Virus record (IMG/VR): IMGVR_UViG_3300044540_000087
Location: 1-50,422 of that record
Strand: one strand, 5' to 3'
Length of the DNA: 50,422 nucleotides
Source of the DNA: a virus
Part shown: one piece after another, positions 1 through 7,141 of the stretch
How the letters are laid out: every line of letters begins with the position of its first letter
How positions within the stretch are numbered: the stretch's first letter is position 1
Notes under the pieces: generated by a model
What the model was told of the DNA's origin: nothing
The model's input: only the letters and a program-made list of their open reading frames with translations
The model's database searches: none
Made by a program: the position numbers and the translations under genes

Positions 1-85
1 AACTTATTTTATCTAATAATTCATTGACATCATCTTTGTCAACAAATTTACTTTCGAATAGCTTATAATTTATTAAATGTTTCAT
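1..85 (-). CDS. Partial N-terminus of a tagged (capsid-targeting-like) protein
   Basis: The ATG lies at 83-85 on the minus strand and the gene runs off the left edge, so only 28 residues are visible. They begin MKHLINYKLFES and continue with a charged stretch rich in Asp, Glu and Lys. The tag has the pattern shared by about twelve other proteins here: Met-Lys, an aromatic residue, then LFE, which fits the (L/I)-x-E cleavage rule of T4-type prohead proteases. An exact TTAATATATA lies 4 bases upstream of the ATG. Capsid targeting is inferred; the function of the rest of the protein cannot be seen. Confidence 0.7.
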   Translation of the reverse strand, partial: MKHLINYKLFESKFVDKDDVNELLDKIS

Positions 86-89
86 AACT

Positions 90-99
90 TATATATTAA
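90..99 (-). promoter_or_regulatory. Late-promoter-like motif TTAATATATA
   Basis: Exact copy reading on the minus strand, 4 bases before the ATG of the partial tagged gene. The promoter role is inferred from its recurrence in the same orientation before late-type genes. Confidence 0.5.
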
Positions 100-100
100 G

Positions 101-403
101 TTATTTTAGCAATTTTTCTATGGTAATATTTCTCTCAAATATAGGTAATTTAAGATTTAATGGATTTGTAGTCATTGAATATCCTTTCTCATCTATTGTA
201 ACAACTCCATAGTGTGAAGTGTATTCAGCATAAGCCGAAATTTCAATTTCAGTCATAGTGTTTTTAAAATAGCCTGATTCTCCAACCGGATACCATTTTT
301 CTAATATAGCTAATTGTATATTCTTAGGGGATGCGACAAATCTATGTTTGTCTTTATAATCATAATCCCATACTTCTAATGCTTTCTTTCCAAATGTGCT
401 CAT
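101..403 (-). CDS. Hypothetical protein, 100 aa
   Basis: I do not recognise this family. The protein is soluble, with no signal peptide or membrane segment, and has many aromatic residues (a WDYDYKDKHRF stretch near the start). The ATG at 401-403 is preceded by a TTTATATATA variant of the late motif. It lies downstream of the NAD-salvage operon but is separated from it by a strong hairpin, so it is probably transcribed on its own and together with the tagged gene at the window edge. Confidence 0.65.
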   Translation of the reverse strand: MSTFGKKALEVWDYDYKDKHRFVASPKNIQLAILEKWYPVGESGYFKNTMTEIEISAYAEYTSHYGVVTIDEKGYSMTTNPLNLKLPIFERNITIEKLLK

Positions 404-418
404 ATTTTGTTATATATA

Positions 419-446
419 AAAAGAGAGTGATTTCTCACTCTCTTTT
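419..446. terminator. Bidirectional intrinsic terminator
   Basis: A perfect 12-bp stem (419-430 with 435-446) with a TTTC loop; the stem ends in A-runs and T-runs that give a U-tract in either direction. It closes the MazG-like gene on the minus strand. Confidence 0.8.
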
Positions 447-449
447 GGG

Positions 450-755
450 TTATACTTCTTCGTCAGGAAGTCTAGTAGCATCGATTATTCGCTCTTTCAA
501 TCTATTGATTTTGAATGCTTTCATTGGATCTACTTTTTCTTGAATTCCAGGAAACATTAGTTTCAATTGTTCAATCATTATTTCCACATCTGCAATCTCA
601 CCAATCATATCATCAAACTTTTCATCATTTTGTTGTCTGATGAATTTTCTAATCGCTAAAGCTAATTCAGTGCTTTCTTCCTGTGCCATTTCTAGTTGGG
701 AGCGAATCCCCCATACTTCAATAGCTTTTTCAAAAATTTCTTCCTTACTATCCAT
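450..755 (-). CDS. MazG-like nucleotide pyrophosphohydrolase
   Basis: A 101-residue all-alpha protein with the MazG/dUTPase-like NTP-pyrophosphatase pattern: an EESTELALAIRKF helix at about residues 26-38 (E-E-x-x-E metal ligands) and a second helix, GEIADVEIMIEQL, supplying E and D. Family members hydrolyse NTPs or modified nucleotides to NMP and pyrophosphate, and some act on ppGpp. The ATG (753-755) directly abuts the stop codon of the nicotinamide phosphoribosyltransferase gene, so the two are probably translationally coupled and the enzyme belongs to the NAD/nucleotide operon. Substrate unknown. It is a single-domain form, shorter than the two-domain bacterial MazG. Confidence 0.75.
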   Translation of the reverse strand: MDSKEEIFEKAIEVWGIRSQLEMAQEESTELALAIRKFIRQQNDEKFDDMIGEIADVEIMIEQLKLMFPGIQEKVDPMKAFKINRLKERIIDATRLPDEEV

Positions 756-2366
756 TTATATGGTTTCGTTTAATAACTCTCTAACACGAGTTAGAGTAGT
801 TTGGTTATAAAAATTACCATCTTCGAAGATAACTTGGAGTAAACCTTGTCCTTCTTCTTCCCAGGTACATTGATCTTTCAATTTGATAATACCATCTTCT
901 TCATAAACCATTAACAATCCTTTTGCTGATTTTTTAATACCGCTATCAGTTGCAGGGTCTTTAAAGATTTCAATTCCTTTATCAAAAACTTCGATGTAAG
1001 TTGCTTTTTGAGCAGAACCGTGTGTATCTCTAGTTACGAATTGTAAACTATAAGAACCGATTCCTAAAACAACGTTAGTAGAAGCAAATCCTTTTTCAGC
1101 TAATCTTTCGAAAATCTGTTTAGCTCTTTGGTAATTGATACTATCACCGTAGATAACGCCAATATGAGAATCTAATACTTTGTAACCCGTAGATGAAATA
1201 GTTCCACCAAACACTTCCCAAAGCAATTCAACTACACCTTTATACTCATTTACTCCAACAGTTTTACCTTCGTTGTAATCAAGTTTACCGTAGTAATCAA
1301 CTACATATTTACCATCTTCGTTGATAGTTTCTTTGTAATCTTCTCTGAACCAAGAATCACCTCTATCACCACAAATGATGTCAACAGGATCGCCAGAGTC
1401 AGGACGAATTACTAATTTACCATCACGAGCCATAATAATATCTTTAGCTCTTGCACAATAGTCCGTTACAGCTCTGAATAAGTCAAATGTATCCATTACT
1501 AATGATAAGATACCGCTATTGAATTTTTTTAGTAAGTGAACAAACATTTCATATTCAAAGTCAGCTACTTTACTCCAATTTCCATCAGAATTCATCATAA
1601 AGAATCCTGTTAATGAACACATAATAGCGTGTTCAGATGCAATTACTGAGTTGATACAAGGTTCAACTTCATCGTAATACATTCTAGCGGCAGGGATAAC
1701 AGGTAATGTATCAGAACCTCTTGATCCGGTTGCGAATCCTAATCCAGAGTTTACGATAGAAGATTTACCACCCATACCTCTCATAGAGAAATCGTGAAAT
1801 TGGAAGTCTAAGAAACCAATTGCTTCTGGATTAGTTTTCATAATCCATTCTTTACCCAATTTTCTCAAAGATCTTACAAATGTAGCTGATGTTTGAGCTT
1901 GCCAAAACTCTGCTGATAAGATAGTTTCTAAATAGTTAACAATCCAATCTGCTACATAACCATTGATAGGTTTAGTATTTACAATTGTAAAAGATGGGAT
2001 TTTGTAAGGTGTTACAGTTCCTTCTTTAAGAGCTTTAATTCTAACCGGTAAGTAACCAAGTTTATGAAGTTCGATAAAGTGAGTTACGTCATAAGGTTCT
2101 GATAACCCCAACATAAAAGTCATATCTTCTCCAAATTTGTAAATTTCTTCGATTGGTCTTTTGAAGAAGTTGTTATCCCAATCAGTTTTCATTTGTCTTG
2201 TTAACTTTTGTTGCCCAAACTGAACAACTTCACCAAGATTCGGACAGTTGCTATATTTACCACTTCTAGGAGTGTTGTTAGAGTACATAAGTGTGCTTCC
2301 CTCAGGGAGCATTGGTTTGTGACCTGTTTTATAAACATCAGTCCAATAAATTTCTAAAAAGTTCAT
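756..2366 (-). CDS. nadV: Nicotinamide phosphoribosyltransferase (NadV/NAMPT family)
   Basis: A 536-residue enzyme of the NAMPT family, which makes nicotinamide mononucleotide from nicotinamide and PRPP. Visible family motifs: YWTDVYKTGHKPMLP at the N-terminus; FLDFQFHDFSMRG; GFATGSRGSDT; the active-site His in ASEHAIMC; the phosphate-binding VIRPDSGDP with the Arg and Asp ligands; GIGSYSLQFVTRDT; and FKDPATDSGIKKSAKG. All catalytic residues I know of appear present. It follows the PRPP-synthetase-like gene after 5 bases and abuts a MazG-like gene, so the three look like one transcript. The pairing suggests NAD+ rebuilding during infection. In phage NARP1 anti-defence systems a similar-looking pair uses ADP-ribose pyrophosphate instead; sequence alone does not decide which applies here. 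Confidence 0.92.
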   Translation of the reverse strand: MNFLEIYWTDVYKTGHKPMLPEGSTLMYSNNTPRSGKYSNCPNLGEVVQFGQQKLTRQMKTDWDNNFFKRPIEEIYKFGEDMTFMLGLSEPYDVTHFIELHKLGYLPVRIKALKEGTVTPYKIPSFTIVNTKPINGYVADWIVNYLETILSAEFWQAQTSATFVRSLRKLGKEWIMKTNPEAIGFLDFQFHDFSMRGMGGKSSIVNSGLGFATGSRGSDTLPVIPAARMYYDEVEPCINSVIASEHAIMCSLTGFFMMNSDGNWSKVADFEYEMFVHLLKKFNSGILSLVMDTFDLFRAVTDYCARAKDIIMARDGKLVIRPDSGDPVDIICGDRGDSWFREDYKETINEDGKYVVDYYGKLDYNEGKTVGVNEYKGVVELLWEVFGGTISSTGYKVLDSHIGVIYGDSINYQRAKQIFERLAEKGFASTNVVLGIGSYSLQFVTRDTHGSAQKATYIEVFDKGIEIFKDPATDSGIKKSAKGLLMVYEEDGIIKLKDQCTWEEEGQGLLQVIFEDGNFYNQTTLTRVRELLNETI

Positions 2367-2371
2367 ATATA

Positions 2372-3145
2372 TTATATGTTAAATTGTTTGATTATTTGTA
2401 AATTCTCTAAATTATAAGATTCAAACTTACTGTTTGTGCAGTAGATTTTATCATAAAGATTAGATAATTCTTTATTTGGATTCTCAACTGTGATGTGGCT
2501 TACTGCTAAATATAATTTACCAACATTTCGCTCTTTTAACATCTTAGCAAGTCCAAGGAAAGTTCCACCGAATACACATAAATCATCTAAGATAAGAATA
2601 TCTTTTCCTTGAAAATCTTGTCTGTCGATAACTTGAACAAGTTTATGTGTTTGAGGGTCTCTTGATTTACTAGCACCATAAACTTCGCTTTCGTAGTCTA
2701 ATTTATCTGCTAATTTATTGATCCATTTATATGAACCACCATCAGTTGATAATAGAATTGGTTTAGAACCGATGTCTTCTAATACTTTAGATACGAAATC
2801 ACTATTATCAATAATACGTGCTCTTTTTAGAGAACCTTGTGTTACATCAGAGTGTGGATGAAAAACGTGTACTTTTGAAAAATTGCAAGAATTTATAAAT
2901 TCAGACACGATTTGTAGTTCGAAAGATTCATTTTCATTAAATCTTCTATCGTGTTGTTGCTGAAACATACAAGGTATAACCAATTCTACGTTTTCAACTA
3001 AATTGTGATCACAAGCTTCTTTTAGTGATTTGATAAAAAATAAATCCTCATAGGTATTTATTCTCTCTGTGATAACTGGATTGGTGAAATCATCGATTTG
3101 AGCATAAATTCCACCATCTGGGTATTTTAATCTTTTGTAAATCAT
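2372..3145 (-). CDS. prs: Ribose-phosphate pyrophosphokinase-like enzyme (PRPP synthetase family)
   Basis: A 257-residue protein that looks like PRPP synthetase: VIPCMFQQQHDRR matches the catalytic flexible-loop region, HPHSDVT follows, ILLSTDGGSYKW fits the ribose-phosphate loop, and DDLCVFGGT is the PRPP-binding loop. It is about 55 residues shorter than typical bacterial Prs (about 315), and the usual TGGT is FGGT. I chose the ATG at 3143-3145 because the longer reading would start at a TTG lying inside a promoter -7 box. It is directly upstream of nadV (5 bases) and should feed it PRPP. A short Prs-like protein next to a NAMPT-like protein is also the layout of the phage NARP1 pair, in which the enzyme makes ADP-ribose pyrophosphate. 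Confidence 0.85.
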   Translation of the reverse strand: MIYKRLKYPDGGIYAQIDDFTNPVITERINTYEDLFFIKSLKEACDHNLVENVELVIPCMFQQQHDRRFNENESFELQIVSEFINSCNFSKVHVFHPHSDVTQGSLKRARIIDNSDFVSKVLEDIGSKPILLSTDGGSYKWINKLADKLDYESEVYGASKSRDPQTHKLVQVIDRQDFQGKDILILDDLCVFGGTFLGLAKMLKERNVGKLYLAVSHITVENPNKELSNLYDKIYCTNSKFESYNLENLQIIKQFNI

Positions 3146-3169
3146 TTTATTTGTTTTATTATTACTGTG

Positions 3170-3177
3170 CAAAGGTA
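3170..3177 (-). promoter_or_regulatory. Flavobacterial-type -7 box TACCTTTG for the NAD operon
   Basis: Matches TAnnTTTG on the minus strand, 24 bases before the prs ATG. No clear TTG -33 box is present; TTTAG lies about where it would be expected. Confidence 0.5.
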
Positions 3178-3198
3178 CGACATATTATTCGTCGTACC
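3174..3198. promoter_or_regulatory. Inverted repeat overlapping the NAD-operon promoter
   Basis: GGTACGAC (3174-3181) and GTCGTACC (3191-3198) are perfect 8-bp inverted repeats separated by 9 bases, and one arm overlaps the TACCTTTG box. It lacks the U-tract of the phage terminators, so an operator or a 5'-UTR hairpin is more likely. Confidence 0.5.
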
Positions 3199-3207
3199 TA
3201 AACATTT

Positions 3208-3360
3208 TTATTTAAATATAAAAAAAGCTATTAAGCCAATTATCATACCAATAACACAACCAAGTTGTGTTACCGGTCTAGCTTGTTTAACACCATCGAT
3301 GTACCAAGGATCTGGTGCGATACTGTCTATACGTTTTAATAATCTTTCAAATTTATTCAT
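3208..3360 (-). CDS. Small single-pass membrane protein, 50 aa
   Basis: The reading frame begins MNKFERLLKRIDSIAPDPWY and ends with a hydrophobic helix of about 17 residues (LGCVIGMIIGLIAFFIF) and a Lys. The ATG shares one base with the stop codon of the preceding gene (TAATG), typical of translational coupling. The short amphipathic N-terminus followed by a C-terminal membrane anchor suggests a tail-anchored membrane protein. No family recognised. Confidence 0.65.
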   Translation of the reverse strand: MNKFERLLKRIDSIAPDPWYIDGVKQARPVTQLGCVIGMIIGLIAFFIFK

Positions 3361-3650
3361 TATGCTAAAGTGTTTATATATTTCCACATAGCAGAAGTAT
3401 CTTTAAGATTAAGTACAGACATACCCATCTCATAGAACCAATTGTGATTATCATCATTATCGAAGCCGGTATCTTCCATCTCTTTAACAACATTTTCTGA
3501 CATTTTATATAGAGCATCGAAAAAATCAATTTTCTGTTCATCTGTATAATCTTCTAATGGAGTAATTGCGGATTTAACATTATCCAATTTCTCCAACTCT
3601 AATTTAATTCTTTCTTGTTCTGCTAATAGCTGTTCTCTTTTACTTAACAT
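3360..3650 (-). CDS. Hypothetical protein with N-terminal coiled coil, 96 aa
   Basis: Residues 1-28 form a charged heptad-like helix (REQLLAEQERIKLELEKL), followed by an acidic region and a short aromatic C-terminal segment. The family is not recognised. It has its own TTG-N17-TATCTTTG promoter just upstream and overlaps the following 50-residue membrane protein gene by one base, so the two are probably made together, from an early or constitutive host-type promoter. Confidence 0.65.
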   Translation of the reverse strand: MLSKREQLLAEQERIKLELEKLDNVKSAITPLEDYTDEQKIDFFDALYKMSENVVKEMEDTGFDNDDNHNWFYEMGMSVLNLKDTSAMWKYINTLA

Positions 3651-3664
3651 AGTTTAATTTTTTA

Positions 3665-3692
3665 CAAAGATATATAATTTTTATTTACTCAA
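3665..3692 (-). promoter_or_regulatory. Flavobacterial-type promoter TTG-N17-TATCTTTG
   Basis: On the minus strand the -7 box is at 3665-3672 and a TTG at 3690-3692, 17 bases apart, inside the 17-23 base spacing of Flavobacterium promoters. The ATG of the 96-aa gene is about 15 bases downstream. Confidence 0.55.
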
Positions 3693-4082
3693 TAGTTTAT
3701 TTAAAGTTAATTCTCTATTCCAATTTTTTATTAAATCCAATTCATAATCAGAAAATTCATCCAAGTCACCTTGCATAGTTTTATCATAATCAAATAAGTA
3801 ATATGTTGGATCAAGTTCTTCTAATATCAAAAATTCTAACTCACCTGGACATAACTCGCTAAAATTATTATCCAAGTCTTCAAAGTCGCTAAATAATGAA
3901 AGCTTAAATAAATGACATATACCAATATAGATGTTATTCTGATAAGCAAATAAGAACATTGGTGAAGACTCTTGGAATGCTAGTGTATCCGTTTTAGTTA
4001 CGTATATCATATCTACTTCATCGATATTTATATTCGGTAGACTTTTCTCAACACCTTTGTATTTTTGTTTATTTAATGTCAT
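3681..4082 (-). CDS. Hypothetical acidic protein, 133 aa
   Basis: I do not recognise this protein. It is acidic, especially over residues 70-120 (Asp/Glu-rich), with no membrane segment or signal peptide. The ATG is at 4080-4082. The region between it and the divergent 512-aa gene is only 23 bases and holds AT-rich late-like motifs facing both ways, so the two genes may be expressed at the same time. Confidence 0.6.
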   Translation of the reverse strand: MTLNKQKYKGVEKSLPNINIDEVDMIYVTKTDTLAFQESSPMFLFAYQNNIYIGICHLFKLSLFSDFEDLDNNFSELCPGELEFLILEELDPTYYLFDYDKTMQGDLDEFSDYELDLIKNWNRELTLNKLLSK

Positions 4083-4091
4083 AATTAAAAT

Positions 4092-4101
4092 TTAATATAT
4101 A
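4092..4101 (+). promoter_or_regulatory. Late-promoter-like motif TTAATATATA
   Basis: Exact copy 4 bases before the ATG of the 512-aa tagged gene. If it is a -10 box, transcription would start at or near the start codon. Confidence 0.5.
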
Positions 4102-4105
4102 TTTT

Positions 4106-5644
4106 ATGAAAAAGGTTAATAGATATACAGACTTTCTGAACGAAAGTCAATTCGAGTTATTATTAGAGGCAAATATACAATATTTACCTCGATTTAAAAA
4201 AGTTTTATCAAAAATAGATACGAAAATAAGTTCTGAGCTACTTAAATTAGTGGATACTGAAGTTGATATTAATACAAATTATATTGATATTGATGATAAT
4301 AAGAACTTTATTAAGTTTGTACCGGATGATAGAGTAAAAGATATTAAATACATTATTAATGAAAATGAGGAAAATCAAAGTCTTTATTACTGTGTTAATA
4401 GTAGTGTTAAATTTAGTAGAGAAATACCTAATAATAGATTACCATCAGCGGGAACAATATGTACAATTGTTAAAACATTGAGTGAGTTAGAAGCTAAACA
4501 ACTTTTCGAAGGATCAAATAGATATTATAATTATCTATTAACATCTGGAAGTGTTTTTTATCAAGTAAAATTTAAGTATTCTGATCATAGTGATGATGAT
4601 GAGGGAGAAGAGTGTAATGCAATTGTACTTAAAAGTACATTATCTCCTTATGTTGGTGATTATAAAGCAATGGAATTTAAAATAGGTAAATTCGCTAGTT
4701 CTATGTTAAGAAAAGCTGGTGTTGATTTTAACAATGTTGAGTTAGAAGATTTTGTTAATAAGTATAAAGCTCAGATAGAGGTTAGACAGGGGTTATTTGA
4801 TAAGTTTGAAGTTGTTAAAGGTGAAGAGATTAGAAAATATTATTTACATACTCAATATAACTCTCAAAGCGGAAGTCTTGGTAGCTCTTGTATGAAATAT
4901 ACAAGATGTCAAGAATATTTGGATATTTATGTTCAGAATACTAATATATCGATGCTTATATTACACGGTAATTATGGTATAATTGGAAGAGCAATCTTAT
5001 GGTTTGATGATAAGAACAGAAATATAATGGATAGGATATACACGAATAATTCTGCTGATGAAGAATTGTTTAAAGAATATGCTAAGAAAAATAATTTTTA
5101 TTATAAAGCATCTCAGGATTATGTTGCTATGGGTAATCTTATGTTAGGTGATACTGTTATTACAAATCGTGATGACATTCTTATTACGGTTCAATTGGAT
5201 GAAACAGGAGTTGATTATAGATTCTATCCTTTTGTGGATACTGTTAAGTTTATTAATATCCGTTTAGGTGTTCTTTGTAATGATCCTGATGGTGAATATG
5301 ATTATGAATTAGAAAGTACCGTGGGTTATCATGATTGTGATACTTGTGGTGGTAGAGGTAATATAGACTGTGAAGAATGTAATGGTAGAGGTAATATAGA
5401 CTGTGAAGAATGTACTAATGGGTATGTTGAGTGTGAATTTTGTGAAGGAGAGCCAGTTACTTGCCCTGAATGTGATGGTAATAATCCAGAATGCGAATTT
5501 TGTGAAGGAGAGCCGGTTAGTTGTCCAGAATGTGATGGTGATAAAATACCTTGTGATAATTGTGATGGTGATGGTAGACTAGATTGTTATTCTTGTGATG
5601 GTAATGGAGAAGAACAGTGTCCTGTGTGTACACTAGATGATTAA
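4106..5644 (+). CDS. Tagged protein with a cysteine-centred domain and ten CxxC motifs
   Basis: A 512-residue protein in three parts. Residues 1-14 (MKKVNRYTDFLNES) match the shared capsid-targeting-like tag, with LNE as a possible prohead-protease site. The middle has a conserved-looking core at about residues 255-310 with GSLGSSCMKYTRCQEY and GRAILWF, a pattern I associate with uncharacterised proteins of large phages and which recalls the WCS core of the pair at 10905-12445. Residues 411-510 hold ten CxxC pairs spaced by Gly/Asp/Asn, resembling stacked DnaJ-type zinc-binding repeats without a J domain. It probably binds several zinc ions. Function unknown; possibly packaged in the head. 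Gene end is set by a terminator. Confidence 0.8.
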   Translation: MKKVNRYTDFLNESQFELLLEANIQYLPRFKKVLSKIDTKISSELLKLVDTEVDINTNYIDIDDNKNFIKFVPDDRVKDIKYIINENEENQSLYYCVNSSVKFSREIPNNRLPSAGTICTIVKTLSELEAKQLFEGSNRYYNYLLTSGSVFYQVKFKYSDHSDDDEGEECNAIVLKSTLSPYVGDYKAMEFKIGKFASSMLRKAGVDFNNVELEDFVNKYKAQIEVRQGLFDKFEVVKGEEIRKYYLHTQYNSQSGSLGSSCMKYTRCQEYLDIYVQNTNISMLILHGNYGIIGRAILWFDDKNRNIMDRIYTNNSADEELFKEYAKKNNFYYKASQDYVAMGNLMLGDTVITNRDDILITVQLDETGVDYRFYPFVDTVKFINIRLGVLCNDPDGEYDYELESTVGYHDCDTCGGRGNIDCEECNGRGNIDCEECTNGYVECEFCEGEPVTCPECDGNNPECEFCEGEPVSCPECDGDKIPCDNCDGDGRLDCYSCDGNGEEQCPVCTLDD

Positions 5645-5646
5645 TA

Positions 5647-5677
5647 AAAAACCCACTCTAATTTAGAGTGGGTTTTT
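5647..5677. terminator. Bidirectional intrinsic terminator
   Basis: A 14-bp stem (5647-5660 with 5664-5677), loop ATT, T-run on each strand; it sits between the convergent 512-aa gene and clpP. Confidence 0.85.
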
Positions 5678-5681
5678 ATTT

Positions 5682-6413
5682 TTATCTTATTTCTTTCTCA
5701 TAGTATTCATCATAACCTTCCATAAGAGTAGTTATTGATGTTGCTTTGTCTTCATCGATATAAATCTCATCTATGAATCCGAAGTCTAATGATTCTTTAG
5801 AGTTTAACCAATTATCACGTCTTGCACTTTCCAAAACTTCTTGAAAGTCTCTTCCGGAGTTCTGTGCTAACATTTTGAAAAGTATATAATTATATTTTTC
5901 AGATTCTTTTTGTGAGATACGGTTATCTGCAACGTGTCCTGATGCACCTGAACTAACTTGGTGAATCATAACTCTTGAAAAGTTAAGTGCCGCTCTTTTA
6001 CCTTTTGTTCCAGATGATAAAAGGATAGAACCCATACTAGCGCAAAGCCCAGTGTTTACAGTTTCTACATCTGACTTAATATGTCTCATTACATCGACAA
6101 TTCCTAATCCATGTAATACAGAACCACCCGGTGTATTAAGTTGCATTTTAATATCTTTTTTCTCAATAGAATCAAGATACATTAATTGCGCTTGTACAAT
6201 ATCACACATATTCTCATTTACTACACCAGTTACCCATAACATTCTTTCTCTCATAAGTCGGCTAAAAACGTCCATTTGAGTAACATTTAAACTTCTTTCT
6301 TCAAGAATGTACGGTGTTAAAGAATTTTCTAAATTCTTTTCAAAATAGTGCATATTCATTCCTGAGATGCCTTCGCTCATAGCGTACTTTCTAAAATCTT
6401 TTCCTAAATTCAT
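5682..6413 (-). CDS. clpP: ClpP-type ATP-dependent protease proteolytic subunit
   Basis: A 243-residue serine protease of the ClpP family. The catalytic triad is visible: Ser in GLCASMGS, His in VMIHQ, and Asp in the RRDNWL region. The substrate-groove motif NTPGGSV and the GFIDEI ending are also present. The N-terminal 70 residues (SLTPYILEERSLNVTQMD) closely match Bacteroidota ClpP as I remember it, which argues for a gene taken from a host rather than a phage head-maturation protease. ClpP rings need an ATPase such as ClpX or ClpA, so it probably mixes with or replaces the host ring. A ClpS adaptor gene lies 12 kb away. No clear promoter motif of either class is seen upstream. Confidence 0.93.
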   Translation of the reverse strand: MNLGKDFRKYAMSEGISGMNMHYFEKNLENSLTPYILEERSLNVTQMDVFSRLMRERMLWVTGVVNENMCDIVQAQLMYLDSIEKKDIKMQLNTPGGSVLHGLGIVDVMRHIKSDVETVNTGLCASMGSILLSSGTKGKRAALNFSRVMIHQVSSGASGHVADNRISQKESEKYNYILFKMLAQNSGRDFQEVLESARRDNWLNSKESLDFGFIDEIYIDEDKATSITTLMEGYDEYYEKEIR

Positions 6414-6521
6414 TTTTTTAATTTTTAATGTTCAATTGATATTCTCGATTTTTAATAAAGTTTGAAAAAAGAATTAAAAATAATTCTCTGAGAATATTAG
6501 GTATCATCTAATTATTATGAT

Positions 6522-6529
6522 TACATTTG
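6522..6529 (+). promoter_or_regulatory. Flavobacterial-type -7 box TACATTTG
   Basis: Matches TAnnTTTG, 15 bases before the ATG of the membrane protease gene. No convincing -33 TTG at the usual spacing. Confidence 0.4.
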
Positions 6530-6544
6530 CAAAAAAATTTTTAT

Positions 6545-7141
6545 ATGAAAAACGCTTTTAAGTTATTTGATTTTATGGGTACACCAGTATATTTAAAATA
6601 TTGGTTCTTTATCTTTTTGTTAGCAGGACCCGCTACATTTATCGCTATTTTTATATCTGTGTTAGTACACGAATTAGCACACGCTCATGTAGCTACTAAA
6701 CGTGGTTATAAAGTGGATCACGTATTTATCGACTTTCTTGTAGGTGGTGCTAGTATTGAAATGGATCGTCTATCATATAAGGATACTATTCTTATTTCTG
6801 TTGTTGGACCATTATCGAATCTTGTGTTATCATTATTGGGTTATGCATATGGATTATATGTTGGTAGTTCTGATTTCATTGTGTTGTTTACAACTATGAA
6901 CTTCTACTTCTTCGTATTCAATATGTTACCTATATTTCCTATGGATGGTGGTAGAATTTCGAAAGCAATTATTCAGAGTTTAACAAAGCCAACTATTGGT
7001 AGAAAGATAAACGGTGTTTTGAGTATCGTTGCTAGTATTGGTTTGATGGTGTTTTCCTTTATGAATGCTTTTTATATCTTAGCAATCTTCTCATTCTTAT
7101 TCATCTATGTTGGATATACTGAGATTAAACAAAAGTACTAA
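6545..7141 (+). CDS. M50 (site-2) family intramembrane zinc metalloprotease
   Basis: A 198-residue multi-pass membrane protein with both site-2 protease signatures: HELAHAHVA (HExxH zinc ligands and catalytic Glu, in an early membrane helix) and NMLPIFPMDGGR (the third ligand, Asp, in a later helix). About five or six hydrophobic segments are visible. This is the short SpoIVFB-like core without a PDZ or CBS domain. Such enzymes cleave membrane-anchored regulators, for example anti-sigma factors. The start is ATG 6545; an upstream TTG lies inside the promoter box. The stop overlaps the next ATG (TAATG), coupling it to the 174-aa gene. Substrate unknown, possibly a host membrane regulator. Confidence 0.9.
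   Translation: MKNAFKLFDFMGTPVYLKYWFFIFLLAGPATFIAIFISVLVHELAHAHVATKRGYKVDHVFIDFLVGGASIEMDRLSYKDTILISVVGPLSNLVLSLLGYAYGLYVGSSDFIVLFTTMNFYFFVFNMLPIFPMDGGRISKAIIQSLTKPTIGRKINGVLSIVASIGLMVFSFMNAFYILAIFSFLFIYVGYTEIKQKY

Noticed and set aside
3167-3391. A 74-codon plus-strand frame
   Set aside because: It lies opposite the coupled 50-aa membrane gene and the NAD-operon promoter, and its sequence looks like antisense of those.
5682-6413. ClpP considered as the head-maturation (prohead) protease
   Set aside because: The N-terminal region and triad context follow true Bacteroidota ClpP, and the gene is not next to capsid genes; the alternative is not excluded.
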